A stretch of 21,334 nt of DNA from Campylobacterales bacterium (lineage in GTDB: Bacteria > Campylobacterota > Campylobacteria > Campylobacterales > Hydrogenimonadaceae): the NCBI GenBank assembly GCA_027065635.1, contig JAMONQ010000198.1, positions 1 to 21,334 of the forward strand, written 5' to 3'. The position numbers and the translations under genes are program-made. Below the pieces are notes generated by a model. It was not told the DNA's origin, made no database searches, and saw nothing but the letters and a program-made list of their open reading frames with translations. This document shows positions 8,490 to 16,083 of the stretch, piece by piece. Positions within the stretch are counted from its first letter, which is position 1, and each line of letters opens with the position of its first letter.

Positions 8490-8881
8490 CTCAAGACCTC
8501 GACATGCACTTTTAGCGTATCTTCCGAAATCTTTTTAGCGGTGAACCTGCCTATTCTGATATTGCTGTTTAGCAGTTTTTTGAGTACTCTGTCCGCTTGC
8601 GGCGCCTTTACGCTGAAAGTATATGATCTTTTTCCCTTTTTGCTCTCGACTTCAGGCTTTATGCCGTACATTCTAAGCATCGTTTCCATCTGCTTCAGAG
8701 CTTTCTTGTTCGCCTCTTCGGACCATAGGGCTTTAAGTGCTTCGTATCGTGCTGTCGTCTCCTCTTTTTTCAGGTACTCCTTTCGGGTTTTTGAAATCTC
8801 GTTATTCAGATAAAACGCCCCTCCCGCCCAGACAAGAAGGATGAGTGCCGCAACGGGTGCCAAAAACTCTGTTCTATTCAA
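8486..8881 (-). CDS. gspM: GspM-like inner-membrane platform protein (T2SS)
   Basis: 131 residues from a TTG at 8881, preceded by an AAAAGGGG element at seven-base spacing; this start overlaps the gspL stop by eight bases. GTG (8905) and ATG (8902) starts in the same frame would add seven to eight residues but have a weaker ribosome-binding site. Layout fits GspM: a short cytoplasmic tail, one membrane helix (about 8-25), a coiled-coil-prone charged helix (about 28-60) and a small C-terminal ferredoxin-like domain (about 62-130). GspM pairs with GspL in the platform. The name is based on size, topology and the adjacent gspL-like gene. Confidence 0.72.
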   Translation of the reverse strand: MNRTEFLAPVAALILLVWAGGAFYLNNEISKTRKEYLKKEETTARYEALKALWSEEANKKALKQMETMLRMYGIKPEVESKKGKRSYTFSVKAPQADRVLKKLLNSNIRIGRFTAKKISEDTLKVHVEVLR

Positions 8882-9605
8882 AACTGCACCCCTTTTTTGC
8901 ATCACACTCGAGCAACTTCATGTGGGAGTCGAGAGCTTTTTTTATAGCGGATCTCAATCTTTTTTGCTCGGAATCGATCTTTCTGTATTTTTTTGAAAGG
9001 GCTTTTATTTCGTACATCGTTTTTCGAGAATCGTTCGCGGCCGATTTTTGCTTGAGTGCGTTTAGCGTCTGGTAACGAAGAGCCAGATCGGTACCCGCCG
9101 CCGTAAGCAGTAAAACTACAAAGAGAGCCGCCATCCACGAGGAAACACTCTTCGAGGTCGATTTGTTGAAAGGCTTGGCCAGCGATTTTATATCTATCGA
9201 ATCAAGAGAGGGTATGCTTCTTGACTCCTCGTGTATCTCTATACAGATACCGTTGATAGTGTCGGCTATCAGGGTATCGTCTATTCTTAGAGGCATCTGG
9301 TCTGAAAACTGCTGAAGAAAATAGCGTGGTGCGGTTTTTGCGACGCTGTCCGGGATCAGGCTTTCAACCCTGTTTTCATCGAATGCGTAGCAATCGAAAC
9401 CGTTTCCTCTCTTTTCGACGTGTATCGAGGTGTACGAAGAGGGTCTGGAAGCAAGAACGGAGTCCGCGAGTTTTTTCGCTTTGGCTACGGACCTGGCCGG
9501 AAGATCGGCATGAGCGTACCAGTATAGAGAAGGGGACAACACTACGGTTTCAGCCGGAGTATCCTTTATTATCGTACCGTTCTCTCGTATATAGTAGAGT
9601 GCCAA
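8874..9605 (-). CDS. gspL: GspL-like inner-membrane platform protein (T2SS)
   Basis: 243 residues from the TTG at 9605, which has AGGAAAAG upstream. An in-frame TTG at 9659 would give 261 residues, but it coincides with the transcription start expected from the TATAAT at 9665-9670, so it is unlikely to be used. Residues 1-140 resemble the actin-like cytoplasmic domain of GspL (VVLSPSLYWY, DLPARSVAKAKKLADSVLAS); a membrane helix lies at about 156-172, followed by a coiled-coil-prone segment (178-222). Its end reaches into gspM. GspL binds the GspE ATPase and joins it to the membrane. As in other reduced GspL proteins, the cytoplasmic domain is short. Confidence 0.75.
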   Translation of the reverse strand: MALYYIRENGTIIKDTPAETVVLSPSLYWYAHADLPARSVAKAKKLADSVLASRPSSYTSIHVEKRGNGFDCYAFDENRVESLIPDSVAKTAPRYFLQQFSDQMPLRIDDTLIADTINGICIEIHEESRSIPSLDSIDIKSLAKPFNKSTSKSVSSWMAALFVVLLLTAAGTDLALRYQTLNALKQKSAANDSRKTMYEIKALSKKYRKIDSEQKRLRSAIKKALDSHMKLLECDAKKGCSFE

Positions 9606-9664
9606 TTCTTTTCCTGAACCGATATCGTTTGTAAAGCCTGAAAAATATCTATAAATCAATAGAC

Positions 9665-9670
9665 ATTATA
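9665..9670 (-). promoter_or_regulatory. -10 box of the T2SS operon promoter
   Basis: A perfect TATAAT reads leftward here (minus strand, preceded by TTGCC). No good -35 hexamer sits at 16-18 bases, as is common for housekeeping promoters in Campylobacterota. Transcription would start near 9658, leaving about 50 bases of leader before the TTG at 9605. It is the only clear promoter for the 12-gene operon. Confidence 0.65.
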
Positions 9671-9745
9671 GGCAATCGAGTATAAATGTTTATTGAACAG
9701 AGAGAAATAGCCTCTTGAAAAACTAATAATATTCAAAAAAAATAT

Positions 9746-9758
9746 TTTATGCTACCAT
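9746..9758 (+). promoter_or_regulatory. Candidate rightward promoter for the outer-membrane barrel gene
   Basis: TTTATGC followed by TACCAT (9753-9758) resembles the T-rich, TGn-extended -10 of Campylobacterota promoters. It matches TATAAT at only four of six bases. The A+T-rich run before it would supply the periodic upstream signal. Start of the gene is 65 bases downstream. Confidence 0.35.
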
Positions 9759-9823
9759 ATGGTGCTTTAAACTATCATCACTCTGGCCGATCTTAATATC
9801 GACAAAAATATAAAGGAGCGTAA

Positions 9824-11128
9824 ATGAAGCGATTGGTTCGCAGCGGTTTTGGTATTTGTGTAGCGGCGGTTGCCGCGAGTGCTATGAGTTTTCAGCCGCT
9901 TGGGTTTGAGAGTATGGGTATGGGCGGAGCCGGTGTCGCCAGTGCTACCGGGGCGATGGCCCCATATTACAACCCCTCCCTGTTGGCCGTCAAGGGTCAT
10001 ACGACAGAAATCACACTCTCTGCCGGAGCTGGAGTTTCAGAGTACAATCTGGCTGAAAACCTCGATAGACTGAGCAACGACGATTTGACTGGAACGCTGG
10101 ACAGAATCGCCCAGAACGCTCCGCTGCCGGGACAGAACTCCGATGAGGATCGTGCAAATATCCAGGATGCGCAGAGCGTACTCCGCACGATGGCCGGTCA
10201 AAGCAGCGGGCTCGTTCTTACTCCCGGAGCTGCGTTTGGAGTACAGATAAAACAGTTTGCCGTAGGCCTTTATATGACTTCGGATGCCACTGCATCTCCG
10301 GTGATTGACGGCAACAGACTCGATCTTATGGTTTATGACAGTGCCAACGATCTGTACTATTACTATGACCCCGAGACAGACACATACTCTCTTATTACAC
10401 AAAGCGAATATGAGAACAAATCACTGGAGTATGCGCTAAACAGCGGAAAAACGTATCTCGCTCTCAAAGGACTTAGCGTTGCGGAGGTTCCTTTAAGCTA
10501 CGGTCACGCTTTCGAGACTGCGTACGGTACTTTCGGAGTAGGAGGGTCGCTCAAATATATGTACGGCATCACCTACAATACCAAGGTGAGCATAGATACA
10601 AACTCAGGAGACGTAAGCGACTCGTTCGATAACAGAGATAAACGTACTTCAAGCTTCGGTGCCGACATAGGAGCCTATTTCGCTCCGAACAAAGTGCCGA
10701 ATCTGCGTGTAGGTATCGTGGCAAAAAACATCAACTCTCCCGAATTTGATACCGTTACCGACGAAGTCTACACGCTCGATCCGATGGCAAGAGCAGGAGT
10801 CTATTATGCCGGTTTGGATCATTGGCTCGATGTGGCTCTCGATATCGATCTAACTTCCAACAAAACCTTCCTGGACGGTATCGAGTCGCAATATATAGGC
10901 GGAGGTGTCAATATCCATCCCACTCAGTTCTTCTCTATCCGTCTCGGTGCCATGCAGAATATGGCAGACGATACTTTCGGTACCGTCTTGACGGCAGGGC
11001 TCGGAGTAGGGTTCAAACAGCTTCATATAGACCTCTCCGGTATGGTAAGTACCGAGACAGGATACTACGACGGTAATGAAATTCCCCGATATGCCAGAGT
11101 GAATCTCGCACTGGTTTCCCGCTGGTAG
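9824..11128 (+). CDS. TraF_2 / FadL-like outer-membrane beta-barrel protein
   Basis: 434 residues, RBS AAAGGAG. Signal peptide about 1-22 (hydrophobic stretch ending SAMSF). After it comes SMGMGGAGVASATG (30-43) and YYNPSLLA, a signature of the outer-membrane family often labelled conjugal transfer protein TraF (TraF_2) and related to FadL-type channels. The body alternates beta-strands with Gly and aromatic residues, and the chain ends in Trp, as outer-membrane barrels do. A Tyr/Asp-rich insertion (about 175-200, with LYYYYDPETDTYSLI) may be a surface loop. There are no conjugation genes nearby, so a role in transfer is not supported; uptake of a hydrophobic compound or an envelope structural role is equally possible. 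It is divergent from the T2SS operon. Confidence 0.75.
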   Translation: MKRLVRSGFGICVAAVAASAMSFQPLGFESMGMGGAGVASATGAMAPYYNPSLLAVKGHTTEITLSAGAGVSEYNLAENLDRLSNDDLTGTLDRIAQNAPLPGQNSDEDRANIQDAQSVLRTMAGQSSGLVLTPGAAFGVQIKQFAVGLYMTSDATASPVIDGNRLDLMVYDSANDLYYYYDPETDTYSLITQSEYENKSLEYALNSGKTYLALKGLSVAEVPLSYGHAFETAYGTFGVGGSLKYMYGITYNTKVSIDTNSGDVSDSFDNRDKRTSSFGADIGAYFAPNKVPNLRVGIVAKNINSPEFDTVTDEVYTLDPMARAGVYYAGLDHWLDVALDIDLTSNKTFLDGIESQYIGGGVNIHPTQFFSIRLGAMQNMADDTFGTVLTAGLGVGFKQLHIDLSGMVSTETGYYDGNEIPRYARVNLALVSRW

Positions 11129-11130
11129 CG

Positions 11131-11164
11131 ATTTTGGTATACCCCTTATGGGGTATGCCAAAAT
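11131..11164 (+). terminator. Terminator-like palindrome after the barrel gene
   Basis: ATTTTGGTATACCCC, a TTAT loop, then GGGGTATGCCAAAAT: a 15-base-pair stem with one G-U pair, starting three bases after the stop codon. It lacks a long T-tract downstream but A+T-rich ends (AAAATAC) follow. Being almost symmetrical it could stop transcription from both sides. Confidence 0.75.
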
Positions 11165-11222
11165 ACCTCTATTTCCGATCTTCGAACCGTACACTTTTTT
11201 TTGAAACTCTATTTTCATGAAT

Positions 11223-11234
11223 TTTGGCTAAGAT
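11223..11234 (+). promoter_or_regulatory. Candidate promoter of the rhodanese gene
   Basis: TTTGGC followed by TAAGAT (11229-11234) resembles the TTTTGC-TATAAT style -10. A T-run and TTGAAA sit near 11196-11206, but the spacing to the -10 is about 22 bases, too long for a classical -35. The gene starts 28 bases after the box. Confidence 0.4.
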
Positions 11235-11261
11235 AACGGGTAGTTCAACAAAAGGGATCCG

Positions 11262-11678
11262 ATGAAAGCGAATGGAAAATATGGTGAAGTTTTTGCTGCG
11301 ATTCTCGTTCTTGGTGCCGCTTTCTACTTTCTGTACAGCAAAGGGATAATATTTGCGAATTTTGAAAGTGTGGGTGCCAAAACCGCATATGAAATGATAC
11401 GAAAGAAACCGGATATCGTAGTACTCGATGTGCGTACCGAAGAGGAGTATACGAATGACGGGCATTTGGAAAATGCACGGCTGCTGCCTCTGCAACGGAT
11501 AGAAAAGGAGCCTGACTTACTCGATAGCTTCAAGGGCAAAACTCTTCTGGTCTATTGTCGAAGCGGACACAGGAGCGTAGCTGCCGCCAGAATACTCAAT
11601 AAACTCGGAATCGAAGCGATCAATCTCGAAGGGGGTATAAATGCATGGAAACGGGAAGGTCTGCCCGTAATCAGGTAG
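11262..11678 (+). CDS. Membrane-anchored rhodanese-like sulfurtransferase
   Basis: 138 residues with an AAGGG ribosome-binding site. An N-terminal membrane helix (about 8-26) anchors a single rhodanese domain (about 35-136). The domain shows VVLDVRTEEEY (53-63), GHLENARLLPL and the catalytic loop CRSGHR with Cys99 as the persulfide-forming residue, and ends with GGINAWKREGLPV, the usual C-terminal signature. The domain probably faces the periplasm (short N-terminus then helix) and could move sulfane sulfur; this suits a sulfur-oxidising or sulfur-reducing lifestyle, but the substrate cannot be told from sequence. It stands alone, convergent with pabB. Confidence 0.88.
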   Translation: MKANGKYGEVFAAILVLGAAFYFLYSKGIIFANFESVGAKTAYEMIRKKPDIVVLDVRTEEEYTNDGHLENARLLPLQRIEKEPDLLDSFKGKTLLVYCRSGHRSVAAARILNKLGIEAINLEGGINAWKREGLPVIR

Positions 11679-11720
11679 CAGATATTTCAAACAGCGGTTC
11701 GTAACCGGCACGGTTCGAAC

Positions 11721-12653
11721 TCAAACCGGAAAGTAGACTTTATCTATCATCTCTTTATATTCGCTTTCGACATCGCTGTCTATCGTTATGCCGCCTCCGC
11801 TTTTGTAGACGAGCCCCTCTTCGCTTCGTTCGATATAGCGTATCATAACGGCGCTCCAAAGCCTACTGCCGTCGCAGACTCCGAATACCCCGGTAAAAAA
11901 CCCCCTTTTGTGTGACTCTATCGAGGCTATGATTTCACAGGTTCTTTTTTTCGGGGTACCCGTTATGGAGCCTGCCGGAAGCAGCGCATCCATGATCTGT
12001 CCGAGTCTTTGCGGCCAGTCATGGGAGAGTTTGGCCTCTATTTCCGAGCTTACCTGAAGCAGTGTCTTGTCGGCCGTTGTAATACGATCGAGATATCTGA
12101 ACCTTTTTACCCTTACACAGGAGCCTACTATACCGAGATCGTTTCTAAGCAGGTCGACGACCATGACATGCTCTGCCATCTCCTTTTGATCGCTCATGAT
12201 CTTTTCCGCCGCATCGGGCAGTGAAGCGTCGATCGTTCCTTTCATCGGAAAAGTTTTTATTGTGTCGTTTTCGATAGTGACGAAGGGCTCTGGCGAGAAG
12301 CAGACAAACTGATCCTTGAATAGAAGCTTGAAGGGGGCATTGGCTCTTTCATAAATCTCTTCGAGTGAAAGTGAAAAGTCGATAGGGGTCGGGAAAGTGA
12401 GATTTAGCAGGTAGCTGTTTCCGGCCCGAATCTCCTCTATAACCTTCTCAAACGCCTCGCCGTATAGATGAAACGGTACCGGAAACTTGCGTATTTTCGG
12501 TACTTCGATATTGTTGTAAGGCTTGGCTCCGCGTGATACTTTTATATTTGCCGGAAGTTCGTCCAGCGGGCAGGTAAAAACTTCACTCTTGTCATAAGAG
12601 ATGACAAAGAGAAACGGCCTGCCTTCTCGCGCCAAAGCGGAGAGTCTATCCAT
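11721..12653 (-). CDS. pabB: Aminodeoxychorismate synthase component I (PabB)
   Basis: 310 residues. It converts chorismate with ammonia to 4-amino-4-deoxychorismate for p-aminobenzoate and folate synthesis. The chorismate-binding domain is complete: PMKGT at 136-140 (Lys138 corresponds to the PabB catalytic lysine, which separates PabB from TrpE), EMAEHVMVVDLLRNDLG at about 158-174, PAGSITGTPK at 226-235 and GFFTGVFG. The N-terminal region is truncated relative to the 450-residue E. coli protein, as in the short PabB proteins of Campylobacterota. It overlaps the pyrB stop by eight bases and lacks a strong ribosome-binding site, suggesting coupling to pyrB. The glutaminase PabA and lyase PabC are not seen in the window. 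Confidence 0.93.
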   Translation of the reverse strand: MDRLSALAREGRPFLFVISYDKSEVFTCPLDELPANIKVSRGAKPYNNIEVPKIRKFPVPFHLYGEAFEKVIEEIRAGNSYLLNLTFPTPIDFSLSLEEIYERANAPFKLLFKDQFVCFSPEPFVTIENDTIKTFPMKGTIDASLPDAAEKIMSDQKEMAEHVMVVDLLRNDLGIVGSCVRVKRFRYLDRITTADKTLLQVSSEIEAKLSHDWPQRLGQIMDALLPAGSITGTPKKRTCEIIASIESHKRGFFTGVFGVCDGSRLWSAVMIRYIERSEEGLVYKSGGGITIDSDVESEYKEMIDKVYFPV

Positions 12654-13527
12654 TGGCCAGTATGAGCTTCTTGAGTGCCGCCATACGAACGACTACACCG
12701 TTTTGTACCTGCTCCAGAACCTTGCAGCGGGGATCGGCGAGCATCTCATCGTCTATATCGATATTTCTGTGTACCGGTCCGGGGTGAAGCAGCAAAATCT
12801 CTCTGTCGCCCATCCGCTCTCCGGTTATGCAGTAGTCGCTCGCATAATCCTTGAGACTTGCGTATATCGGGTAGGCGTGGCGTTCTGTCTGGGTGCGCAG
12901 ACTCATGATGATATCGACTTCATCAAGAACGTCTTCGAGTCTGTGGGTAGATGGAAAATCGGTTTTCGGCATAAAGTGAGGAGGTGCGACGAGTCTTATT
13001 TTCAATCCGAATCTGGGCAGGAGTCTCATATTCGAGTTTGCCACTCTCGAGTTTTTGATATCGCCTACGATAGCGATTTTTTTCCCTTCTATGTCGCCGC
13101 CGAAGTGGCGCCGGATCGTGAAGAGATCCAGAAGCGCCTGACTCGGATGGGCGTGGGCGCCGTCACCGGCATTGAATATGGCGCAGTCGACATGGTGCGA
13201 AATCTGCTCCGGTGTTCCGCTTTGGGCGTGACGGACTATGATCGCGTCGGGTCCCATGGCGTTGAGATTCGCTGCGGTGTCGTAGAGGGTCTCTCCTTTT
13301 TTTGTGGAGCTTTTGGCCACATCCAGGTGTACCACGTCGGCTCCGAGTTTTTTGGCGGCTATTTCGAAACTGCTGCGGGTCCTGGTAGAGTTTTCGAAAA
13401 AGAGTGTGATGATAAGGCGGTTTTGCAAAAGTTTCGGGGGCGGCTTCTGCAAAAAGCTTTCGGCATCCGCAAAGAGCGCTTCGATCTCTTCACGGCCAAG
13501 ATCGTCGGTGGTAATCAGGTGCCGCAT
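12646..13527 (-). CDS. pyrB: Aspartate carbamoyltransferase catalytic chain (PyrB)
   Basis: 293 residues. Catalyses carbamoyl phosphate plus aspartate to carbamoylaspartate, the first committed step of pyrimidine synthesis. Carbamoyl-phosphate site STRTR at 47-51, the HPSQ motif at 127-130 (with HAHPSQALLDL) and HPGPVHRN at 248-255 are all present. The start at 13527 is chosen over 13542 because AAGGAG lies five bases before it. The gene heads the pyrB-pabB pair and has a TATAAT at 13562-13567. No PyrI regulatory chain or PyrC is in the window, so it is likely the trimer-type enzyme. Regulation by pyrimidines is not evident from the leader, which is only about 28 bases. Confidence 0.97.
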   Translation of the reverse strand: MRHLITTDDLGREEIEALFADAESFLQKPPPKLLQNRLIITLFFENSTRTRSSFEIAAKKLGADVVHLDVAKSSTKKGETLYDTAANLNAMGPDAIIVRHAQSGTPEQISHHVDCAIFNAGDGAHAHPSQALLDLFTIRRHFGGDIEGKKIAIVGDIKNSRVANSNMRLLPRFGLKIRLVAPPHFMPKTDFPSTHRLEDVLDEVDIIMSLRTQTERHAYPIYASLKDYASDYCITGERMGDREILLLHPGPVHRNIDIDDEMLADPRCKVLEQVQNGVVVRMAALKKLILANG

Positions 13528-13561
13528 TGCGCTCCTTTGCATCGGGTTTTTCTATCGTGAA

Positions 13562-13567
13562 ATTATA
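13562..13567 (-). promoter_or_regulatory. -10 box of the pyrB-pabB promoter
   Basis: TATAAT on the minus strand, preceded by TTGG. Predicted transcription start is near 13555, which gives a leader of about 28 bases to the pyrB ATG at 13527. No good -35 box is visible. Confidence 0.6.
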
Positions 13568-13591
13568 CCAAGTTTGTGACATATGCCGCAT

Positions 13592-13604
13592 ATTTTGATA
13601 AAAT
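13592..13604 (+). promoter_or_regulatory. Candidate promoter of the UPF0323 lipoprotein operon
   Basis: TTTTGA followed by TAAAAT (13599-13604) resembles the Campylobacterota -10. It lies 39 bases before the ATG at 13643 and faces away from the pyrB promoter only 25 bases further left, so the two share a compact divergent region. A TTGTGA near 13574 could be a weak -35. Confidence 0.45.
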
Positions 13605-13642
13605 GCGCACTATCTCACAATCTGTTTTCAGCGAGGAATTGT

Positions 13643-14251
13643 ATGAAGCATTACATTAAAAGGATCTCCACCTACGCCGTGGCCGGCTCTATCGGAGCGG
13701 TCGTTGCGGCACTGCTTTCCGGGTGCGAACAAAGACCTGTAGATAGCGGCGATACCTTTACGCAGGCGAGCCAGAAGCAGGGAGCCTTCGTCGTGATAGA
13801 CGAGGTGGAGCCGAACCGGTACAAGATCGCCGAAGAGTATCCGTCGGATACCACCAGGGTGATTTTGAGAAAACTCGACGGAAGCGAGAAAATTTTGAGT
13901 CAGGAGGAGCTCGATGCTCTGGTGGCGCAGGAGGCGAAGCGAATCGAAAACGGAGAGTCGGCACTGACTCAACCAGGCGGCGGCGGAGGGCTCAGCCTGG
14001 GTGAAGCGCTGCTTGCGTCCGCCGCAGGCGCTATCATCGGAAGCTGGATAGGGAGCAAACTCTTCAACAACCCAAACTACCAGCAAAACCGCCAGCGGAG
14101 CTATAAATCACCGTCTGCCTACAATCGCAGCGTCAACAGTTTCAATAAGGCCAAGCAGGCCAGAAGCTCGTCTGCCGCCAGATCCACCCGCTCCGGCTTT
14201 TTCGGATCTACCGGCAGAAGCGGTGCGACACGCTCGACTTTCGGTTCATAA
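13643..14251 (+). CDS. UPF0323-type lipoprotein
   Basis: 202 residues from the ATG at 13643 (RBS GAGGAA; an upstream in-frame start at 13583 is unlikely). The lipobox LSGC places the acylated Cys at 28, after the hydrophobic segment VAGSIGAVVAALL. Family knowledge: this is the UPF0323 lipoprotein family of Helicobacter and Campylobacter, function unknown. The middle (about 120-140) has a Gly/Ala stretch (GEALLASAAGAIIGSWIGS) like a glycine zipper, and the tail is rich in Ser, Arg and Gly (residues 155-202), probably disordered. The next gene starts nine bases downstream, and the pair is conserved in related bacteria as far as I recall. Confidence 0.85.
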   Translation: MKHYIKRISTYAVAGSIGAVVAALLSGCEQRPVDSGDTFTQASQKQGAFVVIDEVEPNRYKIAEEYPSDTTRVILRKLDGSEKILSQEELDALVAQEAKRIENGESALTQPGGGGGLSLGEALLASAAGAIIGSWIGSKLFNNPNYQQNRQRSYKSPSAYNRSVNSFNKAKQARSSSAARSTRSGFFGSTGRSGATRSTFGS

Positions 14252-14260
14252 AGGCAGGTG

Positions 14261-15448
14261 ATGGTAAAACTTGAAAAACTCGAGCCGCTGACACCGGAGT
14301 TTTTGGAGTCGATAGGTTTTTACTGGCATACCGACAGCGACAAGAGTCCATATATAGCCGATGAAGCGGTTATGGTTACCGAAGAGGAGGCCGAAGCCTA
14401 CTACGAGGCGGTAAATACCCTTTATGAAATGTATGTGGAGGCTGGAGACTATGTAGTGCAAAACGATCTTTTTCACGAGATCGGAATCCCTTTCAATCTG
14501 GTGGATGCGGTCAAAAAGAGCTGGGAGAACGATGTGCACTGGCATATCTACGGCAGGTTCGATCTCGCAGGCGGCATAGACGGCAAACCTATAAAGCTGA
14601 TCGAGTTCAACGCAGATACGCCGACAGCTCTTTTTGAGACTGCCATCGTGCAGTGGGCGCTCCTCAAGGCCAACGGAATGGATGAAGCCGGACAGTTCAA
14701 CAATCTGTATGAAGCGATACGTGACAATTTCAAACGGCTGATAATGCTCGAAGGAGATATAGGGGAGTTTGAGCGCTACTATCGGGGATGGAAGATCCTT
14801 TTTAGTTCGGTGCGCGGCCACATCGAAGATGAAAATACGACGAAGTTTTTACGCAAGATTGCGGATGATGCCGGTTTCCATACCGCTTTTGCCCATGTGG
14901 ACGAGGTGGAGTTTTCCGATGAGGAGGGGATCTTTTACGACGGAGTTCAGTATGAGTACTGGTTCAAGCTCATTCCATGGGAGGTGATTGCGATAGAAGA
15001 GAGCGATCTGGCAAGGATTCTGACCAAAATTATGGATAACCAAAAAGCGATCATTCTCAACCCGGCATATACCCTGATGTTTCAGTCAAAGGCGATGATG
15101 AAGATTTTGTGGGATCTTTTCCCGAATCATCCCCTGCTTCTTGATACATCTTTCGAGCCGCTTTCGATCAAGCAGGTGCAAAAGCCGTTCTTCGGTCGAG
15201 AGGGAGGCGGCGTGAAGATACTGGATGAAAATGCAAACGTGATAGAGTCTGCCGAGGAGATTTATACGGAGCAGCCCTCGATTTTCCAGGAGTATATCGA
15301 ACTGCCCAGGGACGCCGATGGGCGAAGCTACCAGGCGGGAGTTTTTTTCGCATACGAAGGATGCGGTCTTGGATATCGCAGAGGCGGAGAGATTCTGGAC
15401 AATATGAGCAAGTTCGTCAGCCATTTTATTGTCGGAGAGCGCTCTTGA
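14261..15448 (+). CDS. Glutathionylspermidine synthase-like ATP-grasp ligase
   Basis: 395 residues from ATG 14261 (a GTG directly before it is an alternative). Belongs to the glutathionylspermidine synthase C-terminal domain family, which joins an acid and an amine using ATP. Motifs: YGRFDLAGG (97-105), IEFNADTPT (114-122), KPFFGREGGGVKIL (308-321) and YQAGVFF (357-363), matching the ATP-grasp-like core. The N-terminal amidase domain of the bifunctional E. coli Gss is absent, so like YgiC and YjfC it is a stand-alone ligase of uncertain substrate. It overlaps the response-regulator gene by four bases and follows the lipoprotein gene by nine, which implies common expression. True glutathionylspermidine formation is not shown. 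Confidence 0.85.
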   Translation: MVKLEKLEPLTPEFLESIGFYWHTDSDKSPYIADEAVMVTEEEAEAYYEAVNTLYEMYVEAGDYVVQNDLFHEIGIPFNLVDAVKKSWENDVHWHIYGRFDLAGGIDGKPIKLIEFNADTPTALFETAIVQWALLKANGMDEAGQFNNLYEAIRDNFKRLIMLEGDIGEFERYYRGWKILFSSVRGHIEDENTTKFLRKIADDAGFHTAFAHVDEVEFSDEEGIFYDGVQYEYWFKLIPWEVIAIEESDLARILTKIMDNQKAIILNPAYTLMFQSKAMMKILWDLFPNHPLLLDTSFEPLSIKQVQKPFFGREGGGVKILDENANVIESAEEIYTEQPSIFQEYIELPRDADGRSYQAGVFFAYEGCGLGYRRGGEILDNMSKFVSHFIVGERS

Positions 15449-16083
15449 GTGGCAGGATACTTCTTCTCGAGGATGAGCGCTCTCTTGGAGAGACGATCAG
15501 GGAGCTTCTCGAAGAGAACGGATATACGGTGGACTGGGTTCAAGACGGTGCGGAAGCTGCGGAGCTAAGTTATGACAAAAGGTACGATCTTTATGTTTTC
15601 GATATCAATGTTCCGGAGTTGAACGGCTTCGATCTGCTGGAGGGACTGAGAGCGGCGGAAGACGAGACGCCGACAATCTATATCAGCGCAATGTCGGATC
15701 TCAAAGCGATAGCGCGCGGTTTTGAAACAGGAGCTGACGACTATATAAAAAAACCATTCTATCCCGAAGAGCTGCTTATTCGTATAAATGCCAGGCTGGC
15801 ACCCAAAAAGGATACTTTGCGATGCGGCGATGTGGAGATGGATATTCGCAACGGGATCGTCAAAAAGGATGGTGTCACTATATCTTTGGGTGAAGTTCAG
15901 CTCGCTCTTTTGGAGCGTTTTTTATCGCATAGGGGAAGTGTTGTCGACAAAGAGGTTTTGATGGAGTGTCTTGAGCATCCGAGCGCTTCGGCGCTCAGGG
16001 TGGCTATAAACAAACTCAGAGAGAAGAGCGGACTTAATATTAAAAATGTCAGGGGAGTCGGCTATGTTCTCGAGGAGTGTTGA
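15445..16083 (+). CDS. OmpR-family response regulator
   Basis: 212 residues from TTG 15445, which overlaps the preceding stop as TTGA and has GGAGAG five bases upstream. An ORF start at 15361 would run deep into the ligase gene and is unlikely. Receiver domain: acidic pocket Glu9-Asp10, phosphoacceptor Asp53 (VFDINVPELNG), Ser81 and Lys103 (YIKKPF). Winged-helix output domain about 125-212, with GEVQLALLERFLSHRGSVVDKEVL and VAINKLREKSGLNIKNVRGVGYVL. It likely binds tandem direct repeats. Partner kinase overlaps by 20 bases. Candidate targets are the genes downstream; see the repeats at 18428 and 20118. Confidence 0.93.
   Translation: MSGRILLLEDERSLGETIRELLEENGYTVDWVQDGAEAAELSYDKRYDLYVFDINVPELNGFDLLEGLRAAEDETPTIYISAMSDLKAIARGFETGADDYIKKPFYPEELLIRINARLAPKKDTLRCGDVEMDIRNGIVKKDGVTISLGEVQLALLERFLSHRGSVVDKEVLMECLEHPSASALRVAINKLREKSGLNIKNVRGVGYVLEEC

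Larger units (their letters stand above)
9606..9823. other. A+T-rich divergent regulatory region between gspL and the TraF_2-like barrel gene
   Basis: About 218 bases with no gene, markedly richer in A+T than the flanking coding sequence (runs such as AATAATATTCAAAAAAAATA near 9724-9743). It carries the leftward -10 of the T2SS operon and a weaker rightward candidate near 9746-9758. The A+T-rich centre may help bending or nucleoid-protein binding; no inverted repeat stands out. Confidence 0.55.

Noticed and set aside
9824..11128. Conjugation apparatus, because the barrel resembles TraF_2
   Set aside because: The family label is historical; no relaxase, coupling protein or other transfer gene is present in the window.
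12601..13560. A 319-codon plus-strand open frame opposite pyrB and pabB
   Set aside because: The opposite strand encodes two complete enzymes with all catalytic motifs; the plus-strand product has no family features or sensible start. Long antisense frames are common in this composition.
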